Below, in pieces: positions 61,866 through 64,000 of a stretch of 64,000 nt of DNA. The DNA is from Croceibacterium atlanticum (GTDB lineage Bacteria; Pseudomonadota; Alphaproteobacteria; Sphingomonadales; Sphingomonadaceae): NCBI RefSeq assembly GCF_001008165.2, contig NZ_CP011452.2, positions 2,170,001-2,234,000 of the forward strand. Direction: 5' to 3'. Both the position numbers and the translations under genes were made by a program. Position 1 is the stretch's first letter, and each line of letters begins with the position of its first letter. Below the pieces are notes generated by a model, which saw nothing but the letters and a program-made list of their open reading frames with translations, was not told the origin of the DNA and ran no database searches.

Positions 61866-63649
61866 TCGGCCTGTTGCGGCAAATTTTCGCGCAGTTTCCA
61901 GACCCGGAAACTGTCCGGACCGCCAAGATCCACAGGCTCCAGCCAGTCCGGCGCATTGCCGGCCAGCAATTGCGCCATGAACCCATCCGGCGCGGCCTGG
62001 GCATAGATTTTCGGTTCGCCCAGATCGGTGCAGATGGCAATCATCCGGGCCCCGTGTTCCATCATGATTGCCTTCGCTTCGTCCGGTGAGCCGATATAGG
62101 CGCGGATCACGTCGCGCATGGCCAGATTGGCGCGGTGATGGCCGGTGGCCAGGACGCTGTGATGGGTCCGTTCCAGCAAGGACGGGCCAAGATCGATCGG
62201 CGCGAAAATAGTCAGCGGCGCAAACCGGTCCAGCTTGGGCGCATTTTCGCGCAATTCGCACTGGGAACTGCGCAATCTGGCACCCGATGCGCCCACGCTT
62301 TCTGCGGGCATGACCGCACTGGCCAGCTGCATCGGCGCGGCAGGCATCAGCAGAGCCATGCCGCCAGCAGCAATGCCGATCTTCGCCAGCGGCCGCCCGG
62401 TCCGGCGCAGGCGGAGGAGCATCTCCCGAGCCAGCCAGCCAAGCGGCAATGCGGCCAGCGCGCCGACAAAACCCATGGATCGCCAGACAAACAAGCCGCC
62501 AAGCAATGCGGCGGCGAGGAACAGCGTATAATCGAACCACCATTCCCGCTCCGCCCCGGCGGAACTGCGCCACAGATGGTAACTCACCCCCAGCGCCACC
62601 ATTGCCTGCGCAATCCAGGAAAGCGCCTCAACCGGCGGCTGCATCCAGAAAGGCCGGCCTTCCAGAACCAGATCATACCAATAGACGCGCACCAGCGGAT
62701 CGAGACTGGCGAAAGGACCGGATGCGCATTGCGGCGCCACCGACAGGAACAGGCCCAGCCCCGCCAGCCCACCCAGACCGATCAGCGCCAATGACGCCAG
62801 CCGGGTGATCCGAAGCCATGCCGCCACAACCGCGCCCAATGCCGCACAGGCGAAAAAGCCGATATGGCCGGGAGACATGACATCACAGTGGAGCGCGAGA
62901 TCGGCCATGCCTCTTGTCACTGCAAAGAGAAGCAGCAGCGACACCGTCAGACTGGTCAGGAAGCCCGCCAGCCACCAGCGCTGATCCGGATCGCGCATCC
63001 AGCGCAGCAACAGGACCGCACCGAAAGCGGCCGCCAGCGGCAGCACCTCCAGCGAGATCATCAGTCCCGCAGCCAGCGCCAGCCCCGCCAGCATTCCGCC
63101 GCGCCGGGGATCGCCGCCCATCACTGCCGCCAGAGCCAGCATGACCAGCGCCACCTGCCAGCCGTGATGATCGATCCGCATCGGCTGCACAAAACCGAGC
63201 AGGGGCGTGGAAAGCCCCAGCGCAAGACAGGCAAGTATGGCCGTCTCGGCATCGAAACGGCGGAAGCCCATTCGTCCCACAACCGCCATGATTATGCCGA
63301 GCGTGCAAAGCGGCACCGCGACCACGGCGGCTATTTCCGCGCCATGCTGTCCGACCAGCGGCGCGAGCAAGGCGATGATCGCCACCAGCGGCAGGTCGAC
63401 CAGGCGGGACCAGTGCTGAAGCGGGCTATTGCCCGGATCAATACGATATTGATGCAGGTCGAACCAGTTCTGCCCGGCATAGAGATCGCGCAATTGCACC
63501 ATGCGCAGCGTGTCATCGGGATCGGTGAATCGCCAGGCGGCGATGTGCCCCCAATTGACCAGAACAAGCAGGCTGGAAAGCGCCAGCCAGGCAAGCGCGA
63601 TCCGGGCCCATGGCACTGGCTGAACCTCGCCACGTTCCGGCATGGTCAC
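61823..63649 (-). CDS. Large multi-span membrane protein, GT-C glycosyltransferase-like
   Basis: 608 residues with ~11-12 membrane helices to about residue 440 and a C-terminal soluble domain (from ASAVMPAESVGASGARLRSS). After the first helix comes FTDPDDTLRMVQLRDLYAGQNWFD, an Asp-rich loop (Asp43, 45, 46) placed like the metal/substrate site of GT-C enzymes. MRIDHHGWQ (158-165) is a second conserved-looking polar patch, recalling STT3/PglB-type transferases. The specific reaction is unknown. It overlaps GtrA by four bases upstream, and msrB antisense by 43 bases downstream. Confidence 0.75.
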   Translation of the reverse strand: MTMPERGEVQPVPWARIALAWLALSSLLVLVNWGHIAAWRFTDPDDTLRMVQLRDLYAGQNWFDLHQYRIDPGNSPLQHWSRLVDLPLVAIIALLAPLVGQHGAEIAAVVAVPLCTLGIIMAVVGRMGFRRFDAETAILACLALGLSTPLLGFVQPMRIDHHGWQVALVMLALAAVMGGDPRRGGMLAGLALAAGLMISLEVLPLAAAFGAVLLLRWMRDPDQRWWLAGFLTSLTVSLLLLFAVTRGMADLALHCDVMSPGHIGFFACAALGAVVAAWLRITRLASLALIGLGGLAGLGLFLSVAPQCASGPFASLDPLVRVYWYDLVLEGRPFWMQPPVEALSWIAQAMVALGVSYHLWRSSAGAEREWWFDYTLFLAAALLGGLFVWRSMGFVGALAALPLGWLAREMLLRLRRTGRPLAKIGIAAGGMALLMPAAPMQLASAVMPAESVGASGARLRSSQCELRENAPKLDRFAPLTIFAPIDLGPSLLERTHHSVLATGHHRANLAMRDVIRAYIGSPDEAKAIMMEHGARMIAICTDLGEPKIYAQAAPDGFMAQLLAGNAPDWLEPVDLGGPDSFRVWKLRENLPQQADQAGRNFIATPFMQ

Positions 63650-64000
63650 TCCATCGGGCGGAAAGGGCGGAACACCACGCGGCTACGCAGCAGCCAGGTG
63701 ACCGTGAAGCTGGCGCCGATCGCCACCAGCTTCGCCACACGCGGATCGGCCCCCGCCACATCGCCGATCCAGACGATCGCGGTGGTGATAGCAAGGCCGA
63801 TCAGGGCGGAGCCGACAAACAGCGCCTTCTGCCGCGCACGGGGCAGGCCGCGTTCGGCGAGCTGGCCGGTAAAGACTGCGCGGCTCGACATCAGCCAGTG
63901 CGCCAGAATGCCCGCGCAATAGGATGCCGCCGCCGCAGCCGCGGGCCAGGTTCCGACCGCCAGCAAAGCCAGGTAAAGTCCGATATCGACTGCCAGCGCA
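63646..64000 (-). CDS. GtrA-family membrane protein (N-terminus beyond window)
   Basis: 118 residues are visible; the frame stays open to the window edge (ALAVDIGLYLALLAVGTW), so the true start lies outside. Hydrophobic helices plus the internal motif SRAVFTGQ and VTWLLRSRVVFRP at the C-terminus fit GtrA proteins, which flip undecaprenyl-phosphate-linked sugars. Its stop overlaps the GT-C-like gene's start (ATGA), which suggests a lipid-linked sugar donor for that enzyme. Confidence 0.85.
   Translation of the reverse strand, partial: ALAVDIGLYLALLAVGTWPAAAAAASYCAGILAHWLMSSRAVFTGQLAERGLPRARQKALFVGSALIGLAITTAIVWIGDVAGADPRVAKLVAIGASFTVTWLLRSRVVFRPFRPME

Overview
The window is a GC-rich (low to mid 60s per cent by eye), densely coded stretch of bacterial chromosome. 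The gene content points to an alphaproteobacterium, most likely Sphingomonadales and probably an Erythrobacteraceae-type organism. Clues are a ~1570-residue NAD-dependent glutamate dehydrogenase, GlnE, DUF3576 and DUF455 proteins, an RHH_4 protein, LptC/LptA/LptE, exosortase-A-associated glycan genes and a polyhydroxybutyrate pathway. Taxonomy is inferred from protein families, not from rRNA. I saw no tRNA, rRNA, CRISPR array, insertion sequence, integrase or prophage gene. It reads as core chromosome, with any novelty in regulation and small genes.

Layout. 1-6.3 kb: a truncated gene end, a secreted beta-helix protein, an SPFH membrane protein with a small RHH/AT-hook protein behind an AT-rich palindromic promoter, RecQ, and three small acidic lipoproteins around phenylalanine hydroxylase. 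6.4-10.6 kb: an M13 metallopeptidase and an ABC exporter. 10.7-12 kb: PHB depolymerase. 12-17 kb: a glycan cluster (acyltransferase, O-antigen-ligase-like protein, small membrane protein, divergent glycosyltransferase). 17.3-24.4 kb: gltBD, a PfkB kinase, MarR. 24.9-28.5 kb: TauD/TfdA-type dioxygenase, ung, a short RNase D, lptC-lptA. 28.5-31 kb: thrS behind a threonine-rich leader peptide. 31-35.4 kb: aldehyde dehydrogenase, agmatine deiminase, M28 peptidase. 35.5-41.3 kb: glnE, a 1-Cys peroxiredoxin, DUF455, an M23 peptidase, galU. 41.4-45.2 kb: small proteins, a membrane-anchored HTH-DUF4019 protein, PhaB, an exported protein, a DUF3576 lipoprotein. 45.2-50.8 kb: leuS-lptE-holA, a hydrolase and a TPR protein in one tight run. 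50.8-59 kb: LLM flavoprotein, NAD-GDH, an FAD reductase, QueG. 59-64 kb: an ABC-2 type exporter pair, MsrB lipoprotein, a GT-C-like membrane protein and a truncated GtrA.

Functional links. Glutamate and ammonia handling is spread over three places: GOGAT (gltBD), GlnE, which adenylylates glutamine synthetase, and NAD-GDH. PHB turnover is split between phaZ and phaB. LPS export genes are split between lptC-lptA and lptE, with no lptB or msbA identified here. Two sets of membrane glycan genes flank the window.

The most interesting signal is upstream of thrS. A 22-codon ORF (28583-28651) has seven Thr codons among eight after its second Met. It is followed by mutually exclusive hairpins and has a promoter so close that the peptide would be nearly leaderless. 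This looks like a ribosome-mediated threonine attenuator of threonyl-tRNA synthetase. It lacks an evident U-run, so the output mechanism is open. Other regulatory candidates are a dyad inside the NAD-GDH promoter, the SPFH palindromes, and a 15-bp palindrome between the RHH_4 and HTH-DUF4019 genes.
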